Shown here one piece after another: positions 36,398 to 48,272 of a stretch of DNA of 64,000 nt. The translations under genes and the position numbers were made by a program. The stretch lies in the NCBI RefSeq assembly GCF_003171515.1, contig NC_089395.1, forward strand, positions 806,001 to 870,000, given 5' to 3'. Origin of the DNA: Pyrenophora tritici-repentis. Lineage: Eukaryota; Ascomycota; Dothideomycetes; Pleosporales; Pleosporaceae. Below the pieces are notes generated by a model, which saw only the letters and a list, made by a program, of their open reading frames with translations, searched no databases and was not told the DNA's origin. The first letter of the stretch is position 1. Every line of letters begins with the position of its first letter.

Positions 36398-39300
36398 CCT
36401 GACTCCTTCGTGAGCCTGTGCAGGCAATTGGCATACGCAGCGGGGAGAAATCGAAACCGAGAAATAAGAAATATGAAGAATCACATAAAGCGCATATGTA
36501 CATTGCTTTGGTGTATATTTCGACCTACATCAATGTCACTGCCGAGGCTTAGCTGAAGAGGCTGACTGAAAACCATCCGCATACGGCGCCGGTGAAGCCT
36601 GGCCCCGCAGCGTCGGGCATGAAAAGGAAGGTCGTGAAGACGGCACAAATCTCGTAGTGGTTACGATTTACAAAGTTGACGTCCCGACCGGGGCAAGACG
36701 AGGTGATCAGCGCTATTGTCAATTGGTGGCGCGACGTGGGTGGTCACCAAATGTAAACGGATTCCACACTCATTACAATACGTAAATGTAGAACGCCTAA
36801 ATGGGTTGAAAGACACGTTCAACCGTCGTAGAAATCCCATAGATGCAGTGGCTTGCGCAATAGTGATCAATTCGGAGACGGGGTTTCGAGCCGGGCGGCT
36901 ACAACAACACCATTACTCGTGGGTCTCGCTTGCTTCTCACCATCAACGCAGCACACCATCATCCAAAAGTGCCTTTTAGAAGATTTCACTATTTCTCGAA
37001 AGCGATAGATATATAGAATCGTGTGAAATAAAATGAGGAAAAAACGTTCTGCGCAGACTGTGCTTTGATAGCAATCCGAATAAAGTCATGAGTACCTTAT
37101 GTCTGTGACCGCCCACCGCTTCAGATGATGCCAGAACATAATGCGCTACCATCTCAGGGATTGCAGGAGTAACCTTAATGAAAGCTTTCGAACTGAAGAC
37201 TGTCACTCCCTTGGATGCAAAGCGGGGCCAAAGCCAGGTAGACTGTCCCTAGACCCTATAGTCACCTTGAAAGGGTCATGTGCTCAACATCGTTTGACTC
37301 TCCTTGGTGTAAAAAATCGACACGAAAAATTAAGAGACTTTGGAGGAAAGTCTTCCACCATAGAAATTACAGAGAAAGAATGCTCGAATATTCAAAAGCT
37401 TGGTACCTTACACTTACTTCAAGGGCTTGTCAAATCGAGTATAGCAATGCGAAGACTATCGTATGGCTGAAACGCCCTAAACAACCAAGGCAAGCAGACA
37501 GTGTGACTTGCTGCAATCGGGTAATGCGCCAGACAAGGTGTATCAGTGATGGTGAAGTAAATGCATGAGGCCTGAATGAGCCAACAACAAATTGACAACA
37601 TGTCCAGCCGCTGACGATAAGTATAACACGCTCATCATCATGCACTGTTGACCATGGCTTCGGTAGAGGCTTGAATTCTAATCGCCTAAAATGTGGTGAA
37701 ACAGTGAGTTTCCATGCTTGCACACAGCGTCAGTCGCACATGGCTGTATATGCAGATTGTTCGCCCAAGGCAGACTGCGACGAAGCCTTATCTGGCCATA
37801 TAGGGCTGGCGGGCTGATTGAGGTTACAGGAGCACCCGGCGCGGAAGGAGTAGGCCTCTCAGAGCTAAGCCCACCGGAGAATTTGATGCCGTGGACCATG
37901 TCATGCATAGATCGGTGGCTTCATGTGTTGATCTCGTGTTGTACGCCGCCTTCTAGTCGGCTAACAGTAAGTTTGTTCACAACATGTCAGCCTAGCCTGA
38001 TTTTGAGAAGCGAAGCCAACCGGATCACGACCTTGTTGGTGGCCGGAAACCCCGCTTGTTGGGAGTTGCAAGATGACATTCTGACTGATAGTGCAAATTG
38101 GAAATGCGTGCATATGAGGCAAAGTGAGGGGGATACTCACGCTTGTTGGTGGTTCTAACTTGACTGCTACGCACGAATTCGCATTACTGCCATCAAAAGC
38201 TATCTGGGTCGATACAGTGACAGAACTCCTATATTTTGTCAGCAGTGCTCTGACTGGAAGTCACACACGAGCCAAAGATTTTGGCCTTCGGGGCAGCCAT
38301 GATACCGACACACTGGAACCGCGTGGTAGCCGCTAATGAGGATCGCTTTCAGGCGGCCGAATGTGTTCCGAGGATGACTGTAGAACTATGCGGATGCTGG
38401 CACCCGAACAAGTTTAGGTGCCGTTGGTGGTGGAGGTGTTCGCCAAAGAGACCATGACAGTAAGCGCCCAGATGTGAGAGCGGGGTTGCTTCGGTTGCCT
38501 ACACAGGCATCAACGAGTGGGGCCTGGTTTGACAGCTTCCAAAGCATGGCTATTACTCATAGTTAGGCTGCCTTGCGCACATGTTGATGTTGGCTTTGAT
38601 GTTGTTGAGAGTTCCCAAGGATTCAACGCGGTTGGTGTCATGGATGAGTTGGGTTGTAGTCGACCACCAACGTTTTGCAAAGAGGAAGTTATGCCGGCCG
38701 TAGCTTCCTGGCAGTAAATTGGGCGATTGTTCCTGCTGGTCGAAAGCCGGCCGGCCGTGCTCCAGGGCGCTTGTTGGCATGCCTTGGGCGCGGCTAATGT
38801 CTAACGCGGCAGCGGCACAGGTCGCACAAAAGAGGGCAGTGACAAAGCCACAAGGGAGCTGCCTGTTAGAGGATTAGAATACTGGAGATACGCGCGGTGT
38901 AGATCGTGGTAGGCTGGAAAAAGGGAAAAGCGCGTGCTTTTGCGTCGTAGGTGAAAAAGTTGATCGAGTGATTGGCCAAGCCGGGCATCCGAGCACATGG
39001 TAACCGGAGCATGTTGACATGCTCGTAGAATCTGGAGATGAGCCCACGACGATACAGAGTTTTTTTGACATGCCATGTGTGGGCGTTTTGTCTCCCGCGA
39101 GTAGGGATAGCCATCACATTGAGGGGATAACCATTTGCTGGAAGCCGGCCACGTCGATGTCGATGGGGCCGGAACTGGAGACGGAGCAAACGGTCAGGCT
39201 CGCTCACTGCTGTGCCGCACACTTGTTGTCTCAATGCACATGATATAGCTCTTTGAGAAAGGGTGCATTAGCGTGTCATGGAGGCCTAGCCCTGGCCCTC

Positions 39301-40081
39301 CCCTCTGCAGCAGCGTTCTCTCACTGCAGCTAATGCTGGGCGAGCCGACAATCATTCGCCCGGGAGGAATCAGGATGCCGTCGTTCGCGAGCATCTGTCT
39401 GATGGCAACGGAAGCTCACGTGTTGTCAGCGGATATGTGACATGTCGTACCGAACCCAAAAGGCCAGCCATGGCTTTTCCAGAAATGCTATTCCTAGAAG
39501 ACCCAGCGTCGTGTCTCTGGCACGCACGGCGCGGCATCGCTCAGCACGCCCGCAATCTAGCGTCGTGTTTGGGCGCTTAAGCTGCAGTTCAACCCTGGGA
39601 GCCCAGCCCCACACCTGGTGGCGATTCGTCTGATGCGCCAAGTTTGTGGTGAAGGGACAGGTGTAAGCGGGCACCGGCCATGGTGCACGGCGGAGCGTGT
39701 TCGCTACTAGCCGCTGTGCTGCTGCTGGCTGCTGAACGAGCATCTCCACCGAGGCAGAGTCGCGGTCTTGAAACAACTACACCCTTTACACGCCGCCCAT
39801 TGAGCCTCTTCCCGCAGCTGGCCTGCTCTGATAAGCCTCGTCCCGTCTTTCTTTAACCTTGACGCAAGCGCTCTCTTCGCTCCCCCCCCAACGCCCTTTC
39901 GCGCCGCTCACTCCCCTTTGATTCGTGACTCGCCGCTCAGCCTTGCAAACAGCGACCCTCTGGTCAATAGGCAGCCGGCTTTTCGACCGCCAGCTTCTCC
40001 ATCTTGCCCTGTACCGCGGCGTAGATCCGGCGCAGTTCTGGCGCAGTCCCTCTTGTGACTCCCTGTTGAGTCTTGTGAGGC
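36398..40081. other. Gene-poor region, no supported gene
   Basis: 3.7 kb, the longest stretch without a called gene outside the mobile-element zone. Frames such as 37718-38158 and 38866-39234 are short, overlap on both strands and have no domain. Base composition is ordinary, so it is not an AT-rich RIP island. The right end is the promoter of the gene at 40082, C/T-rich near 39870-39910. Decayed gene remnants or non-coding RNA cannot be excluded. Confidence 0.5.
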
Positions 40082-42579
40082 ATGGCCACCGCAACGCAGC
40101 TTATGCCCTCCCCTAGTGGCCTGAAGTCCATGTCGGCATTCAGCCCCTACACCGACTCGCCCAGTTCGCCGGGCACATTTGCGCATGTCTTCTCAAATAG
40201 GTGGGCTGCCCTCGCCAGAAGCGCCGTGTGAATTGAGGGCTAACATGGACTTCCCAAGGTCCTCGGGACATACCTCCGACCACCTGCAACCACCGCCTAG
40301 CCCATACCCAGCGACTGTGGACCCATCGCCCGTGGACAGCAACGGTACCAGCCATACTGACCACACCGAGGTAGACAAGATTGTTGATGAATATGGGGAA
40401 CAGGCGGGGCTGACCCCACCACAGATCGAGGACGATGCGCAAGAAGACCACCCGAGCGAAGATGGCATGAGTGACATTCGTTCCCCCGCCACTGACGACA
40501 TTGTGAGTCCGGTGAGCCAGGATGGGCAGACAAAAGTGAGTAGTCGACTTGGAAGCTTCATGCGCCGCCCACAAGCACTCAATTAATGTGCAACAGCCAC
40601 ACACCCATAAACTCAACACCACCGTGCGCAGGGCAGACTCGGACGATGCCCCTCCATCCGTCATTCACGCGCCGGATAGCTTCAAGCAATTCGTAAGTTT
40701 TATTTTTTGCTCTGAACATATAGCATGGCTGACGTGGGTGCCAGAGCCGAATGAGCATGTCTGGCGCGTCGTCTAGCGCAAACACATCGGATAGTACCGC
40801 TGTTGTATCACCGTCAACACCAGAAGCCAACATGCTACCCGATGTCGACAACAAGGTTGGTCGTCCCTGCCGTCTTCAACAGCAACACTATGGCTAACCA
40901 CCAACAGCACACTTCTTCGACCTACACGACTCCAATTGATACTGCCGTCTCAAACTCGGTTGCCCCAGATCGTAGTACACCACGTGCACAAACGCGACAA
41001 GATTTCGAGGAAGATCTCCGGCGACGCAGTATCCGCAAAAGCCTCAACCTCGCTGGTATGTCTGCACGGAACGATGACCTCAACAGGCTAGCTAACGTTC
41101 ACAGATATTGCAGAGTATGAAGACAATGCTACTCTCGATTCCTCCGCAAGCTCCGTCATCGAACAGGACGACAGCCAGTCTTCACAATCGCAGGACGGCG
41201 AATCAATATCCATCGGCACGCAGACCATGGGCCAGGCAATCCACGGTATCCAGGAAACAGAAAAGGAATTGGCAGCCCTTCGAAGCGCTCTGGACGAATG
41301 CTGGACACTATGTAACTCGCTAGCCAAATTGAGCCAGCATCACCGAACTCGCATGTTCCACTATTCTGGAGGAAGCCCTGATATGCAAGAGCACGCCTGG
41401 AGGACGTGTTGGCGGCTTTGCCAGAAGCTTTATGAAAGTCGGGAAGAGGACCCATCAGTACAGATCCGGCCGACACTTGAACTGTGCCGGGACTTTTGCC
41501 AGGCCCTCTTCGATGTGCGACAACGCGGTGATGAGGCGTCAGATTCGGTCCTTAGGGTCAGTTTCGAGCTCAACAATCACCTCTACAACGCCCACGACCG
41601 CACACTACCTGAAACGTTCCGTGAACGCACACTCGACTTTTACTTGACGCTATGCCACCGCTTGATGAAGCAAAGGACTTCCTTACCAGAAGAGACAGAT
41701 TCATTGCTGCACGCATGCTGGTCATTAGCAGAGATGCTTTTCAGTCTCCGCCAAAACAGCCGGGATGGTAAGCCTGCTGACGAGGAATTACTGGGGTCGG
41801 CTATCCAGGCTTGTTGGGATTTGTGCGACCTGTTCCGTGAAGGCTGGACACAGGTACGACCCGATCGCGGCACCCCACGACCGACACAATACGCCTTTTC
41901 GGTAGGCCGTGAGTCTGTGTCACATCGCTCCCAGGGGACATACTCCGAACGGTCTGGACGATCTTCCAGTGTGAACGAGTCTTACCATTCTGCTATTTCT
42001 GCAAGGAGGGCGACCCCAATGCAGCCGGAAACACCAACTACTATCTTCGATGATCGCGAGGAATTTTCTCCAGCAGACGAGCCTAACGTGCCGAACATCC
42101 TGGTTCTCGGTCCAGAAGCCGGCATGACACGCACTCATGATCGCTGGTCATCCGCTTCGTCCAACCTTTCTACCTACTCCGACGCTTCAGCACATACTTC
42201 TTCTACCGCTACTGCCGGTCGTGAGGACCCCAATCTCGTGCGCCTCAAAGGGTTGATCATGAAGGCGGCCATCAATACGGGCTATAATCGTCAGATTCCC
42301 CTCCCGGACTTCATTCGTGCTCTGCCTTCGAACAGTTTTGGAACCGACCCATGGCAAAGTCAGTTATTTGACAACTATCGGAAGCTTGTACTCACAGACC
42401 CGACGCTACGGAGCATTCACTCTCAACCACTCCGGAGGCTAACGGCACTTGAGATTGGGCGATCAGTGCAATGGCTAGGTCGTAGCGAATCGTTCAAGTG
42501 GTTGCGCGAGTTATATCGATTTGTCTTTGGGGCATATCCCGAGGATACGAGCCAGCGGAACCTGATCATCAACGCCTAA
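40082..42579 (+). CDS. Large conserved fungal protein of unknown function
   Basis: Six-exon model: 40082-40200, 40259-40535, 40597-40692, 40745-40855, 40908-41055 and 41105-42579, giving 741 residues with consistent phases. The N-terminal third is Ser/Pro/Asp-rich and probably disordered. The middle begins with a coiled segment (HGIQETEKELAALRSALDE), followed by an all-helical domain of repeated Trp/Cys/Leu patterns: ECWTLCNSLAKL, RTCWRLCQKLYES and HACWSLAEMLFSL. A Ser-rich linker follows. The C-terminal domain (about the last 130 residues) starts near LVRLKGLIMKAAINTGYN and ends WLRELYRFVFGAYP. No membrane segment is present. The family seems conserved in Pezizomycotina; I cannot assign a role. 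The fourth intron has an unusual GTTGGT donor. Confidence 0.8.
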
Positions 42580-43201
42580 CGCACAGTCACCATGTCCCCA
42601 GTAACGTTGTCATTCTCCTGGTCCTTCCCCTTCACGAGTCTTGTTTGGATGGACCACCTTATTTTGTTTTCGCCTTATACCCCCAACGCTCTTTCAATAT
42701 GCGCATCTGTTGGTCCCAGCATGTTGTAGTTCCATGTTGTAGATTACGGATTCTGCATTTTCACTTCTATGTACACCTTCACGAGCAAGTATATTTGTCA
42801 TGTTCATGAAGCTACGACACATTATATAATCAATACCACGTTCTCATTCAATGTAATGACTGTCTCTCGCTGCAGTGATTTGCATTTGACTACAAATATA
42901 TTTCACCATGGAGAGGGGATATGGTGTACTATAAATGACGTACCTACCTATGCATTAATTGTCAAGAACCAACTTGTGTATACACCTACGTGCACTACTT
43001 GCAGCACACATGAAGACCCAACATTGAGTCAATTTTTGGGCCAGGCCTTTTCAAGAAGACAAAATGGTTTAGAGAATAGGGCGATCGTGCACAGACCACC
43101 ACATCGGACGCGCATCTCACGCTCCCCACATGACGACTCTCCAACTCTACATTCGCCATGTAGTCCACGGGAAACTTTGGTAGCGCCGCCTACAGTCCCC
43201 A
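42580..43201. other. Intergenic region, no supported gene
   Basis: 622 bp with the 3' UTR of the preceding gene and the promoter of NPR2. No supported gene. Confidence 0.5.
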
Positions 43202-45070
43202 ATGCCTACACGTGCAATCGAAGCCATATTTTACACGCGCTTTCACCATGAAAAGGGTATAGTAATGCGACACACCACCTAGTCTTGACTTTTGCTGATC
43301 TCGCTCCAGGAAACCGCGTTATGCACCAGGTCCCCGCGGGCGCCATTATACCCTCTACCCTCCCATCTGCGATGACTACACCATTGTTCACATTCTCCTC
43401 TGTGACACAATTCCTCATACCCACACAGCAGTTCTGCGACCGCCTACTCACCTTCTGCGTCAACCATCACCGCGTCATTGGATATCCAGTGTGTATTCGC
43501 GAGGGCAAATACAGCAGGAATGAATTCATTTTCAACTTCGCCATTGTGATTGGTGAGAATGAACGCGACTGGGCGTGCTATGGCGAGGTGGTGAGAAAAT
43601 TGGGACGTCTACTGAGGGGATTGGAAGAGCAGGGTGGATTCCTGAGCAAGGAAGAAGTCGGGGTTTGGGACGACGAGGGGGGGTATACGAATGCTATACC
43701 AGACGATAGTGCTGGCGAATTTGGAGTAGGCGGGGGAAGCAAGGTGTATGCCCTCTGTGAGATGGTGCTGGAGGATCTGAATAATTACGCAGAGTGTATG
43801 ATACCTATCGGTAAATGCTCCCCACGTAGTTTGCGGATGAAGAACAACATGCTGAGTGTAAACAGACGACTCGAATACCATCAACTTGAAGTTGTTTCCC
43901 ACACGGCCGCCTCCTCCACCTATACTCGCCCATCAAGTACCCTTGCTCACCATCTCCCTCTCAAGCCTCCAGCAACCAGTATCTCCGGACCTCACTCTCA
44001 ATCGAATACTCCCTTATATCAATGGTGTCAACTCAATAGCCCATATTGCGCAGCTCGCGGACACTGATCTCTCGTTGACGCGGCGTGCCATACAGCATCT
44101 CGTATACTACGGCTGTCTGGTGCTCTTGGATATCTTCAGCTTCGGTGCAATCTACGCCCCAACGGCTGAAATTGGCGGATTCATTGTAGATGCAGAAGTC
44201 AAAGAAGAATGTATGCGCTACGTGAGTGTACCGAGGATGCATCTTGGCTCCACTGCGAGGACCACACGCCTAGACAGCGACTTTACAGAAAGAAGTGGCG
44301 ATGGCCGGGGATCAATATCATCCATGGCGTCTTCCGTATCACAACAAAGCGACACAGTAGGCTCAACACTCAAAGTCTCCGAATTTGACAGCCACATCGC
44401 CGCACAGAAGAAAGAAGAGGCCGAAGAAGAAAACACATGGAAGACAAGTCACGAGACATTAATAACGCTCTACACATCCCTCCGCCAAGGCCTAACCCTA
44501 AAGAACTGGGTCTTAGAGAACCTCGACCTACTCACCGGCATCGACGTCCGCCGCTTCATCACCTTCGGCATCATAAAAGGCTTCCTCTACCGCGTCCACA
44601 AATACGCCATAGCAACGTCCACCGCCCTCCCCCCAGCCCCACCCACAAGCCTCCAAACAAGCACCGCTACATCGCCCGCTCACCCCCGCGACTCAGACAC
44701 GGCTACCATCCGCGGTAACAACGAGCGTGTCCATCACGCCTCCCAACCAAACTTCCAACAGCCCAGTCTCCACACTCCTAATCCATCGTTTTCTCTTCAT
44801 AGGCCAAGTGTTACTTCCAATCCGACGGGGACTCCTTACCACGCTCAACAATCTAACCCGCAGCACCTCAACCCGAATAAAGGGGACGAACCACAGACGC
44901 TGGATAGTCTGATGAACGACCGTGATAAGAATGGGTTGCCGCTGCTGAGGTTCCTGGATGGTATGCATTGTTTCGATGAGATTTGTACTGAGTTGGCGAT
45001 GCCGGAGCGGGTTGTTGAGGGCAAAGTTAGAGGCATGGGGGAGGGGGCTGGGGTGGTTGTGCATAGATGA
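43202..45070 (+). CDS. NPR2: Nitrogen permease regulator 2 (SEACIT/GATOR1 subunit)
   Basis: Subunit of the Npr2-Npr3-Iml1 complex at the vacuole, which restrains TORC1 when amino acids or nitrogen are short. Exons 43202-43256, 43310-43810 and 43866-45070 give 586 residues. The short first exon supplies the family start MPTRAIEAIFYTRFHHEKG, and splicing leads straight into NRVMHQVPAGAIIPS. The longin-like domain includes FNFAIVIGENERDWACYGEVVRK. The second splice restores MIPIDDSNTINLKLFP. A winged-helix-like segment contains RILPYINGVNSIAHIAQLADTD and LVYYGCLVLLDIF. A long Ser/Pro/Asn-rich insertion precedes the conserved end (LRFLDGMHCFDEICTELAMPE, closing VVHR). It converges on the ABC transporter gene. 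Confidence 0.93.
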
Positions 45071-45431
45071 GGACGAGACGGTCGCATTTGTTTCCGCCGT
45101 TCTCCGGTGGGGACGCAAAAGGAGCGGGTTGCGGACTGGCTGAGCGTTCATGGGCAGCCGACAGTTGGCGATGGTCGCTGTCATGGAAAGTCGACGGGAT
45201 CGCGTGGCGCTGTGTTTGATATTTTTGTCCGAGGCTTTGAGTCTGTTGCCCTCTGTTTCATCTATTATTACCACCAGGGAGCTGTCACAGTGAACTAGAA
45301 GGATAGAAAATGCGACATTAGCGAAATGGCATAAGATGTGACATCACACAGTAACCGGACGGTGATATGTATACTGAAGATATTTATATCTTACAACCCG
45401 CCATCCACATGCAGATTGGCATATACTAAGT
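45071..45431. other. Convergent 3' intergenic region
   Basis: 361 bp between the convergent NPR2 and ABCD transporter genes. No supported gene. Confidence 0.5.
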
Positions 45432-47966
45432 CTATGCAGAAACCTCCTCACCTCCCTCAGCTTCTCCATCGCCCTCCTTCTCAAGATACGGTGGCGGCGC
45501 CAACTCCTCCCCATCCCCCTCACCCTCCTTCTCCACCCACACCCTGTTCAACTCACTCTCAATCTCCTCTTTCCTCTGCTTCCAGCCCTCGACCTTTTCC
45601 AGCCTCTCCCTCAGCTCAGCGAGTTCCTTTTCCACGCTCGACTTCTCTGATTGTGTGCCTATGCGCTGGAACTCCCATTCGTCTCCATGTTCGCCCATGC
45701 CGAGGGTGAGGGTGTAGGTGTGGTAGCGTTTCAGACTTGCACGGGTGGAAATGGTGATTAAAGCTGGAGAAATTGGTCAGTTGGGTGTACGATAAGAGAA
45801 CTTTTGGGGAAACATACTTATGCCCTTCGCCTTTGCGCGTTCATACAGCAAACCTTCAACATCACTGCTCACAGCACTCGTGCCTTCATCAACAAACGCA
45901 TACCGCGGCTCGTGATACAGCAACCGCGCTATACCCATCCTCTGTTTCTCACCCCCGCTAAACACATCTTTCCATACTTTCTTAGTATCCCAGCCGCCTT
46001 CTCGGTCAGGTAGGTAGCCTAGCTTGGCTTCCTCGAGTACCTGGGAGAGCTCAAAGTCGCGGCGTCCAGCATCCTTCATGTCAGCGTCAGTGTGAGGGTA
46101 GATGACCTGGTCGCGAAGCGTTCCGGTGGAGAGATATGGTCTTTGGGGAAGGAACATGATTCCGTCTACGCCGATGGTGCGGGGGCGACTGACGAGGCCG
46201 CGGTATGCGGGCCATAGACCTGCGACAATGCGGGATACGGCACTTTTACCGCAGCCGTTCGGACCGGTGATGAGGAGGTGTTCGCCCGAGTGGACGATGA
46301 AGGAGAGGGATTCTAGGAGTTCTTCGCCGCCCATTGGATGGAGGGCTGGTGCGACGACGGGGACGTGTTCGAGACGGATGCCGTCAAAGCCCTTGTGAAC
46401 GGTGCCTTGAATGTCGGAAACGGAGTAAAGCTCCGGACGCTGGCCGGGCGGAGGGTAGTATGCGTCGGCGTGGACGCGATGTAGTGTGCTGATTAGTGTA
46501 TAGACACGTGATGTGTAGCCTGCAAGCTCAGAGAGATCCTTAATACTGTACATCATGCGCCCACCAGCATCGGCAAGAGAAAGCATGAGGCGCTTGTTTG
46601 TGATGAAGTCCTTCATGCGGCTACGCTCGCGATGCGTCTTCTCGCCTCCTGGAAGCTCGGCTGTACCGTCGGCACCTCCCCAAGCAGGCAAGAAGACTGG
46701 AAGAGATGTAACGAGGTATCCAAAGGCAGACCATGAGTACTTAAGCACAAAGTCTTCGAGCATGTTGTATCGGATCTTTAGGCTGTAGATGCCTTCCATC
46801 CAGTGCTTGAGATCCTTGAAACCGCGTTCAAGGAAGTGCTTCTCCATCTCATCACCGCCGTAGAAAGCGACCTCCTCGGCGTTTGCAATGAGGCGTGAGT
46901 GGAGAGCACGAAACTCACCCTCTCGTCGTCCCTCGACAGCTTTCAGTTTGCCAAAGGGTGGTGAAAGTTTCCGCAGTACTGTCGCGGTTAAGAAGTAGTT
47001 GCTCAGCAAGCCCGTCAACGCCAAGGGGCCCAATGATCTGTACAGCTGGTAGTTGAAGACACAGAGATCCACAAACGGCTTTCCTAAGCTGGAATACAAA
47101 GATGCTGCGCTCGCACAGAATAGTGTCAAGTCTTGGGTGATGTATTGATCGGCGCCAACACCTACACCTCCATCCAGATTCTGCAGTTTGTAGTAGTTCA
47201 GGTGATCGTTCAAATACAAGTCGTGAATGTATCTTGTAAGGCGTGTGCGGAAGGCTATCGAGACCTTGCTCTGCAGGAACTTGATCATAGCATTTGTGTA
47301 TGACGAGAAGGTGCCAACACCTAGCCATTTGACTATTCCCCATAGGAATGCCTTGCCGTTACCTGCCACAAGATCTCGTACAATCTCTCCGTCAAGCCGT
47401 GCTACGACAAGCGAGAGATATGTCCGCAGCATCAAGAAGACACTATGACTGACCAACAGACCCGTCTCCTTGCTGTTCCATCTCGGTATCATGATGTTCA
47501 ACAAGCTGAGGAACTGGTGCAAAAAGGCAAGATTCAAGCCCGGTTTCGTCTGCGGTGGTGGCGCTTGCGGGTCGCTCGATGTCGCATCTGCCATGCGGGC
47601 AGCGCGCGGGGGTTGGAGAAAGAGTCTTCGATGCGCATCGAATGTAGTTTGCTTGGTAGGGTGAATGACCACCTTGGAGGTCGAGTCGCGATAGGGCACG
47701 TATATAGTCCGCGAGCCATCTTTGTTCTTGAGCCCGGAATTCCGCCTCAGTAGGCGGCGACCCGTCTCCTTCTCTGCGCGCCGGCTCTTGTACCATGTCC
47801 TGCCCCCATATCCTGCGCCTATTATCGTGAAGAGTAGAGTGATGGTTGACAATATCTTAGTGAGCTTCGATGCGTCTCGGACGCGGGACTTGAGGAGTGT
47901 GGCATAGCGGTCATAGAGGGCGATGAGAGGTTCATGAGGCTTTCGCAACGTGGACTGGGCGGCCAT
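45432..47966 (-). CDS. Peroxisomal long-chain fatty-acyl ABC half-transporter (ABCD/PXA type)
   Basis: ABCD-subfamily half transporter that brings long-chain acyl-CoA into peroxisomes for beta-oxidation, working as a dimer. Exons 47966-45818 and 45763-45432 give 826 residues. After a basic N-terminus and a hydrophobic segment, the transmembrane domain has the EAA-like motif NAEEVAFYGG. The nucleotide-binding domain has Walker A (GPNGCGKS), the signature FSGGEKQR and Walker B YAFVDE. The last exon restores the ITISTRASLKRYHTY strand and an acidic, Glu-rich coiled tail. The domain order matches yeast Pxa1/Pxa2 and human ALDP; which Pxa paralogue it is cannot be decided. It lies downstream of the AflR-family gene on the same strand. 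Confidence 0.92.
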
Positions 47967-48272
47967 TGTAGACCGTGGACATGCTTCCCAGGAAGACTAT
48001 CATGTCGTGGTGGCAAGAGGAAGAGAGAAGCTCCAAGATGGTGTACCTTGCATGTGAGCGCGATGAGTGATGGAGCAGCTTTGAGCCGAGGCATGTGAAT
48101 GCGCCACGTGCACTGGGGAAACCCGGGGTTGTGGAGCTTGAACTCATCTACACGGATCTATTACAGCAAAACCTTTTAGATACAACTCCCTAAAAGCTAT
48201 CAAAAGCCCATCTTGAACTAATCGCTAAAGCTCCAACAAACCCTTCCATGCATCACTGATGTCAAATAGTAA
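47967..48272. other. Short intergenic region before ABCD transporter
   Basis: 306 bp, holding the transporter promoter and the 3' UTR of the regulator gene. No supported gene. Confidence 0.5.

Noticed and set aside
36830..36910. Possible tRNA from a GTTTCGAGCC box
   Set aside because: No matching A box, acceptor stem or anticodon arm could be folded around it. No tRNA or rRNA gene was found anywhere in the window.
37718..38158. 146-codon plus-strand frame
   Set aside because: No recognisable motif, no neighbouring exons and no coding-like conservation pattern.
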